Assembly (NCBI GenBank): GCA_023667055.1
Contig: JAMPAV010000001.1
Span: forward strand, 111,674 to 159,460
Direction of reading: 5' to 3'
Source: Muribaculum sp.
Lineage (GTDB): Bacteria; Bacteroidota; Bacteroidia; Bacteroidales; Muribaculaceae
Length of the DNA: 47,787 nt
How positions within the stretch are numbered: the first letter of the stretch is position 1; every line of letters begins with the position of its first letter. Below the pieces are notes generated by a model that worked only from the letters and a program-made list of their open reading frames with translations, was not told the origin of the DNA and searched no databases. Positions 1 through 8,317 of the stretch are shown here, in pieces. The translations under genes and the position numbers were made by a program.

Positions 1-75
1 TCCGAAACTTTTTTGAAATATTACATGGATATGGGGCATAAGCGTTTTGTTATCAGAGAAATCAATAAATGTTAA
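1..75 (+). CDS. 3' end of an unidentified gene (partial)
   Basis: The first 72 bases are open in frame 1 and end with TAA at 73-75, giving a 24-residue tail that finishes VIREINKC. An intrinsic terminator follows about 50 bases later, as expected behind a real gene. The fragment is too short to assign a family, and the gene lies mostly outside the window. That it is coding is inferred from the open frame and the terminator only. Confidence 0.45.
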   Translation, partial: SETFLKYYMDMGHKRFVIREINKC

Positions 76-127
76 ATTTTATTTCGTTTTGTTAATATAA
101 AAATCAGGAAAACTTTATACAAAAATA

Positions 128-173
128 AAGCCCCGTAGTATTCCTAATTCAGAATACTACGAGGCTTTTTTTT
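128..173 (+). terminator. Intrinsic terminator after the partial gene
   Basis: A long hairpin, with stem arms at about 128-143 and 152-167 and an 8-base loop, is followed by eight T residues. The left arm begins with a run of A, so it could also work on the minus strand. Confidence 0.8.
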
Positions 174-182
174 AAATATAAA

Positions 183-373
183 ATAAGTAGCTGTTCAAAT
201 TAAAACGATACAATAAAAAAAATGAAAATCTTGCATACTATCTGCTTGGTCTTTTTGGCCAATTTCTCCCCTCTCATCAGTCGTGATGCCCGCATCACTC
301 CTTCTTCGAGTGAAGAAATTGTCTCAAAAATCCCTACGCACATAGTATACATTTAATTTGAACAGCTACTTAT
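183..373. mobile_element. MITE-like element with 22-bp perfect terminal inverted repeats
   Basis: The ends at 183-204 and 352-373 are perfect inverted repeats beginning ATAAGTAGCTG. The interior is about 147 bp, far too short for a transposase. It contains a 44-codon open frame (222-356, ATG to TAA) whose stop lies in the right repeat; its N-terminus is hydrophobic, but there is no reason to call it a gene. The structure is that of a non-autonomous derivative of an insertion sequence. No clear target-site duplication could be seen, so the exact ends are uncertain. Confidence 0.7.
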
Positions 374-393
374 GAGAAGTAAAATACATTTTT

Positions 394-489
394 ACAAGGC
401 GTCCCTCCGGGACTAAAGTGCTACTTTTTGGTATCCCCGGACTTGAAGTCCGGGGTTTTCACACAAATCAGCCCTCCGGGCTGCGATGA
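394..489 (+). repeat. Dispersed three-hairpin repeat (family A), copy 1
   Basis: Three short GC-rich palindromes follow one another: GTCCCTCCGGGAC, then CCCCGGACTTGAAGTCCGGG, then CAGCCCTCCGGGCTG, with conserved spacers between the last two. The same arrangement recurs at 4590-4685, as a half copy near 4757-4813, and at 20264-20353, always outside genes. This is a REP/BIME-like family; its function is unknown. Confidence 0.75.
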
Positions 490-964
490 CAAATGAATAT
501 TTGCTTTTGTATGAATAATGCTTGCGAACTATGGCAAGATGAGTATAAGCATACGGATACTGTGGACGGAGATCATGTTGTTCATGCCGTATGCAAAGGT
601 CGATACTCAGAACATCTGTCAAAATTATCTGTTAGAAGACAGATGTGGGTGGCAGCATATCATTGAACTCCTCTCGGGCACTCAAGGGTGGCGACATGCA
701 GCGGGCAACGTGTGGGCCTCGGTACTGCAAGAGGAAACTCCGTCAATTCACAATGCACAATTCACAATGCATAATTAGAGACATCTCGTATGCCTTTGGA
801 CCCTTGGTGCGTATGGACCGTAGATTGATTCTTGGTTTTGTTTCCGGGTGCAAAGTTAATAGATATAACTGCCAAGCACAGGCAGTGTAATGTTAAAAAA
901 TGTTAGGGATTTTTAAATCCCTGGATTTTTTCGGGCTTCCGCCCTCACACAGCTTCCACTGACA
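490..964. other. Gene-poor stretch between repeat A and the mutS2 terminator
   Basis: No convincing gene is present; the open frames here overlap each other and have no protein-like features. A short tandem repeat of the unit CAATTCACAATGCA lies at about 748-777. The same family occurs upstream of glmM (20178-20212) and inside the batC signal-peptide codons (8261-8288). Confidence 0.5.
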
Positions 965-992
965 AAAAGAGACCTCGCACTATATGCGAGGC
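965..992 (-). terminator. Terminator behind mutS2
   Basis: Read on the minus strand, a 7-bp GC-rich stem (991-985 with 979-973) and a 5-base loop are followed by TCTCTTTTTG. It lies about 115 bases past the mutS2 stop. Confidence 0.7.
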
Positions 993-1107
993 ACAGTAAC
1001 AAATATCACAGATGACGGCACTTATGACAGCACTCGCGGCCCCGAGTGGCCGCGACACGGAACAGGATATCTATGAGGATGATTGAGCTGAACCAGAGAG
1101 AGACACT

Positions 1108-3591
1108 TTAGGCGAGGTTGACGATGGTGATTCCGGCACCTCCGAGGCGGACGTCTTCGTCGGAGTAGGAGACGACGTTGGGATTTATGCGTAGTTGCTC
1201 GCGGATGAGGGTCTTGAGAATGCCATGACCGGTGCCGTGGAGAATGCGCACTCTTTGGGCATTGAACTGCACTGCATCATCAAGGAAATATGTCACAGCC
1301 TGAATGGCTTCGTCGGCACGCATGCCACGGACATCAATCTCATTTTTGAAATTCAACTGACGACGACGGCTGTCTTCGTAATAATTCGGCGCTCCTGTCG
1401 TTGTCATCGTTGTCGCCGTTTTTACTGATGCTTTTGGAGCTGAGGCGGGAGTAAGGCGCGACATGTCAACCATGGTGCGAAGGGCTCCGAAGGCAACTTC
1501 AGCCTTTTTGCCGGACACACTTATAATCTGACCAGGAGAACCGGAACCGTCCATTTTTACCCAGGATCCGGTTGTCAATGTTTTCGTTGTTGTCGATGTT
1601 GTCGATGTCGTCACTGATTCTTTTTCGGATTTGGATTTGCGGCTCTTGTGTTTGAGCGGTTTTAAAACATCGGGAACAGATTCATTTTCGGCAGGTTCAT
1701 TCAAACTCTTCTTGTAATCTTCGAGTTCGCGTCGGATCTGACGGGTTTTCTCTTTCTCGGCCTCAGCATTTTTTATGTCGCGGATAGCCTTTTCCAGACG
1801 GGCATTAGCAGACTTGAGGATTTCCTTTGCCTCTTCGCGTGCATCTTTAAGAATCTCGGCTCTCTTCGACTTAAGATCAGAAGCAGTGTCTTCATATTTT
1901 TCGAGAAGGGAATCGAGATGGCTTTCCTTTTCTTTTATACTCTGACGCTTGTTGCTCCAATATTTGCGGTCGCGAGCGATGTCGAGTAAATACTTGTCAG
2001 AATTGACATAGTCAGAACCTACAATTTCCTTTGCCATGTCAATAACATCCGATGGGAGACCTATACTGCGTGCAATATCAATGGCAAAAGAACTGCCCGG
2101 ATTCCCTACCGAGAGTTGGAACGTAGGGCGAAGATGCTGGCGATCATAAAGCATTGCACCATTGACGAAGCCATCAGTTTCATCAGCAAAAGTTTTAAGA
2201 TTCTGATAGTGAGTAGTTACAACACCGAAGCATCCGGATTGACCGAGTTTATAAAGAATGGACTGAGCGAGAGCGCCACCAATCTGAGGTTCGGTGCCGG
2301 AACCCATCTCATCGGCAAGCACAAGCGAACGACTGTCGGCATGGCGGAGGAAAGCCTTCATGTTGCGAAGGTGGGAAGAATATGTGGAAAGGTCATTTTC
2401 CATCGACTGCTCATCGCCTATGTCAACGAGAATATTCTCGAAAACACCCATGTGGGAATTATCAAAAAGAGTAGGAAGGAGACCGCACTGCATCATGTAC
2501 TGGACAATGCCGACAGTCTTCAGAGCGACTGATTTACCACCGGCATTCGGACCTGATATAATCAGGAATCTTCTTTTGGCATCAAGGTGCAGGTTGAGAG
2601 GTACCACTCTCCTGTCCTGCGCTTTCAATGTCATGAAGAGTGCCGGATGGAAGGCGCCGTACCAGTCAATCTCCGGTTTCTTCTCAATATTAGGCATGAG
2701 GGCGCCGACAGAATTTGCAAAATTTGCCTTAGCCTTTATAAAATCCAAATAACCGATTGCAAGGCAACCCTCAATAATTGCACCAATCTCAGGCCGAATG
2801 ACATTAGCGATTGAAATAAGAATCTTGACAATCTCCCGGCGTTCCTGCATCTGGAGTTCGCGGAGACGATTGCCAGCTTCGACAACCTCAGCCGGCTCGA
2901 TGAAGACCGTCTTACCCGTGGCAGATTCGTCATGTACTATACCATTGACTCTTCTCTTCAAGCCAGCAGCAACAGGAAGCACCATGCGGCCATCGCGCAT
3001 GGTGGGAGATATGTCTTTATCAACGATACCCTCAGCCGCCATACGGTCGAGAACCCGACGCATGGATCTTTCGATGGACCCATTGGCAGCAGATATGGAA
3101 CGACGAACTTCCGCCAACTCAGGAGAAGCATTATCCTTCACCTCGCCGAATTTATTGATGCATCTGTCAATTTCCTTTTCAATCATAGGGAAACAGACAA
3201 GGTCGTCGAATTCTCTTTTCAATTCCGGATACAACGGAGTGGAATCTTCATCGTCAGAGCGAGAGAAGAAATTGCGGACATCAGAAATTGCCGACAACAT
3301 TTTGCCAAGAGAGTTCAGACGATCAGCAGTCATGAAAGAGCCGGATGCCTTTATCTCGTTGAGATATGGCACCACATCATATACGTTTTCAGCCGGAAGG
3401 TCGGACCTACTCTGAATAAGGGAGAGCATTTCGGAAGTCTGACGGAGATTTTTGACTATACAATTGTAGTCAGAGGAGAAAGACATCTTCTCAGCATAGT
3501 CTTTGCCCATGCGCGAGGAGCAAAGACGAGTGACTTCGGCACGGATTGTGTCGAAACCAAGTTTGGATTCTATTTCGGTGGGGTATAACAA
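1108..3591 (-). CDS. mutS2: MutS2 family ATPase/endonuclease (Smr-domain)
   Basis: This is a full-length MutS2 of 827 residues. The family acts on branched DNA to suppress recombination and, in some bacteria, rescues collided ribosomes. The core and clamp regions come first, then a P-loop GPNAGGKS (347-354), an acidic ADEMGSGTEP Walker B region, a long charged coiled coil, and a C-terminal Smr domain (about 750-827) with DVRGM and HGTGHG motifs. The start is TTG (LYPTEIES follows), which fits homologues that begin a few residues before the conserved GFD. This TTG abuts an array of 7-bp GTTAAGA repeats. The linker between coiled coil and Smr has Thr/Ser-rich stretches (SVTTSTTSTTT and TATTMTTTG) encoded by imprecise tandem triplets; these look like local expansions. 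A terminator follows the gene. Confidence 0.95.
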   Translation of the reverse strand: MLYPTEIESKLGFDTIRAEVTRLCSSRMGKDYAEKMSFSSDYNCIVKNLRQTSEMLSLIQSRSDLPAENVYDVVPYLNEIKASGSFMTADRLNSLGKMLSAISDVRNFFSRSDDEDSTPLYPELKREFDDLVCFPMIEKEIDRCINKFGEVKDNASPELAEVRRSISAANGSIERSMRRVLDRMAAEGIVDKDISPTMRDGRMVLPVAAGLKRRVNGIVHDESATGKTVFIEPAEVVEAGNRLRELQMQERREIVKILISIANVIRPEIGAIIEGCLAIGYLDFIKAKANFANSVGALMPNIEKKPEIDWYGAFHPALFMTLKAQDRRVVPLNLHLDAKRRFLIISGPNAGGKSVALKTVGIVQYMMQCGLLPTLFDNSHMGVFENILVDIGDEQSMENDLSTYSSHLRNMKAFLRHADSRSLVLADEMGSGTEPQIGGALAQSILYKLGQSGCFGVVTTHYQNLKTFADETDGFVNGAMLYDRQHLRPTFQLSVGNPGSSFAIDIARSIGLPSDVIDMAKEIVGSDYVNSDKYLLDIARDRKYWSNKRQSIKEKESHLDSLLEKYEDTASDLKSKRAEILKDAREEAKEILKSANARLEKAIRDIKNAEAEKEKTRQIRRELEDYKKSLNEPAENESVPDVLKPLKHKSRKSKSEKESVTTSTTSTTTKTLTTGSWVKMDGSGSPGQIISVSGKKAEVAFGALRTMVDMSRLTPASAPKASVKTATTMTTTGAPNYYEDSRRRQLNFKNEIDVRGMRADEAIQAVTYFLDDAVQFNAQRVRILHGTGHGILKTLIREQLRINPNVVSYSDEDVRLGGAGITIVNLA

Positions 3592-3744
3592 GAGTTAAGA
3601 GTTAAGGGCAATGTCACTAAATTAGGAATGAGGAAAGAGGAATTAGGAATTAAAAGACGCAGGAAACCAACTTCGACTCTTTTCGGATTCATGAATTTCA
3701 GGGCTTAATTTAGTGACATTAGGGTTAAGGGTTAAGGGTTAAGT
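3588..3744. repeat. Heptamer arrays flanking a MITE-like repeat (family B), copy 1
   Basis: GAGTTAA-type 7-bp repeats at 3591-3608 and 3721-3742 flank a segment (3610-3720) that begins AATGTCACTAAATTA and ends with the near-perfect inverted repeat TAATTTAGTGACATT. The interior of this copy differs from the copies at 12301, 12431 and 18673. The array directly precedes the mutS2 start. Confidence 0.7.
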
Positions 3745-3904
3745 AGGGGAATGGGACATCGGCTAAAGCCGATGTTTCCATGCAAAGACAATAGAAAAGG
3801 GGATTTCAAACTGGAACAGAATGAAATCCACCTTTGTTTATCCACAAATTACCTATCACAAATACAGGAAAGAGATGAGTGTGGAAAGGGGAAACAAAAA
3901 GGAA

Positions 3905-4168
3905 TCAGGCTTTCTTATTGTTTTCCTCTTCGAGAATCTTGACGGCCATATCATAAATAGTAGTGTCGTCAAGAACCACGATTCCACCATCGGGGCCCGG
4001 CTCGATGTGCATACCGATGTTCTTACCAAACTCATAGTTTACGCCGCCAAAGTAGTTTCGTACGGTCTGAACAGTGAGGTTAAGTTCGTCGGCGATGCGA
4101 CGAGTGGCTCCGTCGGGCAGACTGTCTTTGAGTCTGCGGAGTTCGTTGAATGTGATGGTTTTGCTCAT
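3905..4168 (-). CDS. Small helix-turn-helix DNA-binding protein
   Basis: This is an 87-residue protein. Residues 8-45 read as a helix-turn-helix: FNELRRLKDSL, then RRIADELNLTVQTVRNYF, typical of a short DNA-binding domain. The C-terminal half is acidic and contains GPDGGIVVLDD. Similar small proteins are common in Bacteroidales as uncharacterised DNA-binding proteins. It stands alone between repeat-rich gaps, with an AT-rich upstream region. Its targets are unknown. The gene call is firm because codon use and the domain pattern are clear. Confidence 0.8.
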   Translation of the reverse strand: MSKTITFNELRRLKDSLPDGATRRIADELNLTVQTVRNYFGGVNYEFGKNIGMHIEPGPDGGIVVLDDTTIYDMAVKILEEENNKKA

Positions 4169-4589
4169 ACTATTAGTATTTGAGGTTATTTCATTATAAC
4201 TTTATAACAATTTTGAGAAAACAAATTTACATAAAATTTTAATAAAAACATAATTTTAGGAGAGAAATTTATATGCTTAATAACATATTTTTGAAACAAA
4301 TAGATATAAAATATTTAAATTCAACAAATTGCATGAGCTACAAATTGTATGTGTAAATCGGTGTCCTGCGGACACCTTTATAGTGTGATTTGCTACCGGG
4401 CACACCTTCACTTTGTTCCGGTGTACCCGGTTACTGATAAATCGGCCTCCTGCGGAGGCGACACAGCATATAACATGCGGAGGCGACACAGCATATAAAT
4501 TACAAACAATGTCGCTAAATTAAACCAACAGCTGCTCTCAGTGTATTTTAGCGGTATTATATGTAACGCAGGAAATTTGTGCATTTTTC
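4169..4589. other. Intergenic region with hairpins and a short tandem repeat
   Basis: There is no gene. After an AT-rich part it holds the palindrome GGTGTCCTGCGGACACC (about 4360-4376), a larger hairpin around 4396-4432, and two copies of a 25-bp tandem unit beginning TGCGGAGGCG (4451 and 4476). At 4508-4522 there is a single family-B terminal repeat (AATGTCGCTAAATTA) without a partner. Confidence 0.6.
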
Positions 4590-4685
4590 ACAAGGCGTCC
4601 CTCCGGGACTATAGTGCTTCTGCATGGCTTTCCCCGGACTTGAAGTCCGGGGTTTTCACACAAATCAGCCCTCCGGGCTGCGATG
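4590..4685 (+). repeat. Three-hairpin repeat (family A), copy 2
   Basis: It has the same order of palindromes as 394-489: GTCCCTCCGGGAC, the CCCCGGACTTG palindrome and CAGCCCTCCGGGCTG. Its right half is included in the tandem duplication that begins at about 4629. Confidence 0.75.
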
Positions 4686-4884
4686 AAAAATGCACAAATA
4701 CTTTGTGCGTTGACTATAGTTAAATATGCTAAATTATTTCGACGGCATCGGCTTTATTTCCCCGGACTTGAAGTCCGGGGTTTTCACACAAATCAGCCCT
4801 CCGGGCTGCGATGAAAAATGCACAAATACTTTGTGCGTTGACTATAATTAAATATGCTAAATTATTTCTATGGCATCGGCTTTA
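4629..4884. repeat. 128-bp tandem duplication running into the 3' end of batE
   Basis: Positions 4629-4756 and 4757-4884 align at an offset of exactly 128 with only about three mismatches. Each unit contains the second half of a family-A repeat, a short AT-rich spacer, and the terminal 28 bases of batE with its stop codon. The copy at 4757-4884 contains the functional batE end; the other copy is a relic. The few differences suggest a fairly recent duplication. Confidence 0.85.
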
Positions 4885-5657
4885 ATCCAGCCTTCGATGT
4901 CGGAATTAAGGCGGACTTTATACCAGGATGGAGATCCATCCACGGCCGTCTCTTCGGCCAAAATCTGCAGTCGAGTTCCTTGGCAAATCTGATTGGCGGC
5001 AGGTTTTGCGTCAGATGATGGCTCGATTAGCAACTTAGTCTTGTATGCCATAAGCACCGCTTCATCGTGAGAATCGAAAGCACTGGCACTCATGAATGAA
5101 AATACAAGAAACAGAACCGAAAGGCAAAGAAGAGCAAAGCCACCGAAGAAACCGGTTTTCCGGAGGAGAATATTACTGCAGAAAAGATAAACAGCCACGC
5201 ACCCAAGCAAGAGGATAAAAGAAGAGGCAGCGAGGACAGCCCAGAAATTGGAAGAAACATCAACGGCTATGATTCGATGTGCGGTGACAAAGAAAGTTTC
5301 GGGATCAGGTGCGACACTGATTTTCTTGCCTCGCAACTCCGCACGATTAGAATCCTCTACCTTAGATGCAAAATAGTTAAGATTATTCTTAATTTCCTTG
5401 TTGGAAGGATCCAACCGAGCGGCACGGGAATAGTAAAGGACAGCACTGCCAAGATCACCAGACTGAGCGTAGCAATTGGCAAGATTGAAATATAAAGAAG
5501 CAGAAGTGCCCTGAGACTTTGCAACAGAAAGATATTCCTGAGCAGCCTTATCGAAATCACCTTTATCATAAAGAGCCTTAGCGACATCGGTCTGAGCCAG
5601 ACAGACAACACAATGCAACAAACACAGAAGGGCGGCTATATAACGGGATTTTTTCAT
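4857..5657 (-). CDS. batE: BatE: TPR and SH3 membrane protein of the Bat locus
   Basis: This is about 266 residues from the ATG at 5657; a TTG two codons earlier is less likely. A signal peptide (residues 1-22, ending VCLAQ) is followed by TPR repeats (about 25-95, with LYFNLANCYAQSG and AVLYYSRAARLDP). Two transmembrane segments follow at about 135-185, then a bacterial SH3-like domain at the C-terminus (KTKLLIEPSSDA to the end). BatE is the last gene of the aerotolerance operon first described in Bacteroides fragilis. It probably scaffolds envelope partners. It starts 8 bases before batD's end in an operon layout. The last codons are duplicated downstream. Confidence 0.9.
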   Translation of the reverse strand: MKKSRYIAALLCLLHCVVCLAQTDVAKALYDKGDFDKAAQEYLSVAKSQGTSASLYFNLANCYAQSGDLGSAVLYYSRAARLDPSNKEIKNNLNYFASKVEDSNRAELRGKKISVAPDPETFFVTAHRIIAVDVSSNFWAVLAASSFILLLGCVAVYLFCSNILLRKTGFFGGFALLCLSVLFLVFSFMSASAFDSHDEAVLMAYKTKLLIEPSSDAKPAANQICQGTRLQILAEETAVDGSPSWYKVRLNSDIEGWIKADAIEII

Positions 5658-5664
5658 AACCAAA

Positions 5665-7518
5665 CTAAATTAATTTAGAGTCTTCAAGAGTCTCAATGAT
5701 ATTGGAACCACGCTCATAAACAGACTTCAACTCATCAGAGCCTGAGACGGGAGCATATTTAGCAAATTCACAATCATCAAGGACAGCCACAAATTCATTA
5801 ACAGCAGACTCGGATGCACCGGCAGCAGAAAGTTTTTCAGCAACGTTCTGACGATTAAGTTCCGACACAGGGATATTGAGTTTAGCACCCACATATCCCC
5901 AGAGAGCTATGAGCATCTCATCATAGAACTTCTCTCTATCATTAGCCTTCATGCAGGCAGCAGCCTTCTTCAAGCGTTTTGCAGCGACCTTGCCCGCCTT
6001 TCGCATACGAGTTCCGACGATGTCGGCGGCATTCTTCAACTGGCGGCGATAAACGAATATGCAAACAGCGAGAATCAGCGAAGGAATTATATACCACAAC
6101 CAATAGAATCCGGAATGAACAAAAACAGATACGGATTTGTGCAAGTCTTCAACCTTCATCAGGTTGGAATCAAATTTCAATCTATTTTTAGTCTGTGACT
6201 TTTCAGAAAGAGCACCCTTGTCAACTTCCACCTCATATCCTTTTGCAACGGAGCGTTCGTATTTCCCAGTAGAAGGGTCGAAATATACAAGGGACACCTC
6301 AGGAATTGCGTATCGTCCGGTCTCCAAAGGAGTAAACGAATAATCGAACTTAACGGAACCCGTGACAGTAGAGCCGGAAGGTTTTGCATTTACGTCAGTG
6401 GTAGGCGTGAAGACTTCGAGCTGTTTGGGATAAATATTGTTAAGGTCAGGGAGCTTGATATATTTAAGATTACCACTCCCCTTCACAACATATTCCACAG
6501 ACGCAGCCTGATTAGTCTTCAAAGAAGAAGAAGGAAGAGAAGAAGAAATGGAGAAATGACCAACACCACCCGAGAAATCGGCAGGCTGAGGCGATGGAAG
6601 GGACTTGACATCAATGACCAGATCATTCGGAGTAACATTCAGCTGGACGGGACGCCTAACTGTGAGCATACGGAAATAAGGGTCATCGTAATATTCCTGT
6701 TGGTCGGTGCTGACAGTGTAAGTGTTTCCCTTAATTGTCAATTTGCCGGTCATCTGTGGGAAAATGATATAACGAGCAATAACGGCAGTGGCATATTCAT
6801 GACCATTGTAAGTCTCATATTGCAGAGAATTAGAGACCTCATCGGATTCCTCTACGACAAATCCGTCGAACTTAGGAGCCTCAGTGGCGCCAATGAATTT
6901 TATAGGAGCATAGGAAGAATATAGTTTTACAGTATAAACCAACGCCTCCTGCTCGTAGGCTGAAGATTTGGAGACAGAAGCACGAAGGAACAGCTTATCA
7001 TTGCCCTTACCAATAAACTTCGGGCTTGAGCTCTCGTCGTCGCCATGATTCACATTACCCTGAGGTGGAACACTTCCTGCAGCCTGTTGCTGACGTTGCT
7101 GCTGACGCTGCTGCATCTTTGACAGACTGCCAGAACCAGCCTTTACAATCTTATAAGAAGCTTTATTGCTGCTGACCCCATCTACAGAAAAAGGTCCGAC
7201 AGAATATGAACCTTCTTTGGCAGCGGCACAAGTGGCAACGTAGGTTCTTGAAGAAGACCTTGTGACCTTACCATTGACGCTCGTCATAGAAGAAGACTGA
7301 CTGCTGAGAGTGAAATATTTCACAGTGGCACCCGGGACAGAAGGGGCCTGCGGCTCACCATCAACATTCTCGAGAATCATGTAAACATAAAATTGCTCAC
7401 CTACTTCAATGTCGTCGCCACCAGTGCGAGTCTGGACCTGCAGCTGAAATTTACCAGCAGCATTACCCGCGACAGAAACAGCAAAAAGCAATATTAGCGT
7501 AAAGAAATGTCTAATCAT
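5665..7518 (-). CDS. batD: BatD oxygen-tolerance protein
   Basis: This is 617 residues. There is an N-terminal signal peptide (MIRHFFTLILLFAVSVAGNA) and a large periplasmic region of repeated beta-sandwich BatD domains, opening with QLQVQTRTGGDDIEVGEQF. A Gln-rich insert (MQQRQQQRQQQ) lies near residue 135-145. One transmembrane helix sits around 460-480 (FYWLWYIIPSLILAV), followed by a cytoplasmic tail. The length and order match Bacteroidales BatD. Its place between batC and batE supports the call. The molecular function is not established; knockout phenotypes in related operons concern aerotolerance or envelope stress. Confidence 0.92.
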   Translation of the reverse strand: MIRHFFTLILLFAVSVAGNAAGKFQLQVQTRTGGDDIEVGEQFYVYMILENVDGEPQAPSVPGATVKYFTLSSQSSSMTSVNGKVTRSSSRTYVATCAAAKEGSYSVGPFSVDGVSSNKASYKIVKAGSGSLSKMQQRQQQRQQQAAGSVPPQGNVNHGDDESSSPKFIGKGNDKLFLRASVSKSSAYEQEALVYTVKLYSSYAPIKFIGATEAPKFDGFVVEESDEVSNSLQYETYNGHEYATAVIARYIIFPQMTGKLTIKGNTYTVSTDQQEYYDDPYFRMLTVRRPVQLNVTPNDLVIDVKSLPSPQPADFSGGVGHFSISSSLPSSSLKTNQAASVEYVVKGSGNLKYIKLPDLNNIYPKQLEVFTPTTDVNAKPSGSTVTGSVKFDYSFTPLETGRYAIPEVSLVYFDPSTGKYERSVAKGYEVEVDKGALSEKSQTKNRLKFDSNLMKVEDLHKSVSVFVHSGFYWLWYIIPSLILAVCIFVYRRQLKNAADIVGTRMRKAGKVAAKRLKKAAACMKANDREKFYDEMLIALWGYVGAKLNIPVSELNRQNVAEKLSAAGASESAVNEFVAVLDDCEFAKYAPVSGSDELKSVYERGSNIIETLEDSKLI

Positions 7519-7555
7519 TTTAGGAAATACTTAGAAATAACCAACATAAAGCAGG

Positions 7556-8311
7556 CTACCAACGTTTATTGTTTTTACCACGAGCCGGAGCCTTCTCACC
7601 ATTGTTAGACTTGTTGACACGGGCACGAACCTGATTTTCTTTATTTTCCATAGCATTCAGGATTTGCTCGGCAGCCTGAGGATTAATTTCCTGCTGTTGT
7701 GGTTGAGGCTGCTGTTGATCCTGATTCTGCTGTTGGTCTTGATTCTGATTCTGTTTGTCCTGATCTTGTTTATCCTGGTCCTGTTTATCCTGGTCCTTAT
7801 TCTGATCTTGATTCTGATTGTCTTGATTCTGCTGAAGTTTCTTCTGAGCTATACGAAGATTTCTGCGAGTCTTCTCATCATCAGGACATACCCTAAGAGA
7901 ACTTTTATACATAGCCACAGCCTGGGCAAAATCTTCAGAATTGAAAGCTATGTTTCCAAGATTGAACATGGCATCGGCTGCTAGCTGGGGTTTATCCTTA
8001 ACAGATTGGGCAACATTTTGCATAGCCTCAGCTCCAGCCTTGATCAGTTGCTGCCTCAAGGAGTCAGATTGAGCAGCTCCGGCACGTCTGATGTAAGTAA
8101 GGCCGAGATTATAGAGAGCCTCTCGAGAAGATGGTTCAATCTTAAGAGCCTGCTGATATTTCTCGCCGGCTTCAAGGAAATGGCCACCCTTAAAAAGTTC
8201 ATTACCTTGAGTCACCATCCTACGTTCTTTACGGTTGCCGGAGGCATAAGCAGTATTAAAGCACAATGCACAACTTACAATGCACAATATATAGATGAGA
8301 ATTCTTTTCAT
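7556..8311 (-). CDS. batC: BatC: TPR protein with a low-complexity Gln/Asp/Lys tail
   Basis: It runs 251 residues from the ATG at 8311. A signal peptide (residues 1-24) is followed by TPR units (about 28-155, for example REALYNLGLTYIRR and AMFNLGNIAFNSEDFAQAV). A tail of DQDKQ-type repeats (about 160-205) comes next, then a short C-terminal segment that is basic and Asn-rich. The tail is encoded by near-exact 15-bp tandem units. The signal-peptide codons (8261-8288) match an intergenic repeat family seen elsewhere in the window. batC lies 6 bases after batB. It probably works as a periplasmic TPR adaptor in the Bat complex. Confidence 0.9.
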   Translation of the reverse strand: MKRILIYILCIVSCALCFNTAYASGNRKERRMVTQGNELFKGGHFLEAGEKYQQALKIEPSSREALYNLGLTYIRRAGAAQSDSLRQQLIKAGAEAMQNVAQSVKDKPQLAADAMFNLGNIAFNSEDFAQAVAMYKSSLRVCPDDEKTRRNLRIAQKKLQQNQDNQNQDQNKDQDKQDQDKQDQDKQNQNQDQQQNQDQQQPQPQQQEINPQAAEQILNAMENKENQVRARVNKSNNGEKAPARGKNNKRW

Positions 8312-8317
8312 TACCAA

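Noticed and set aside
518..890. Two overlapping frames in the first kilobase
   Set aside because: They run through dispersed repeats and have no promoter, no homologous pattern and no start context.
7664..7984. Leu/Val/Ile-rich plus-strand frame opposite batC
   Set aside because: It is the antisense of the Gln/Asp/Lys repeat, giving a fake hydrophobic protein.
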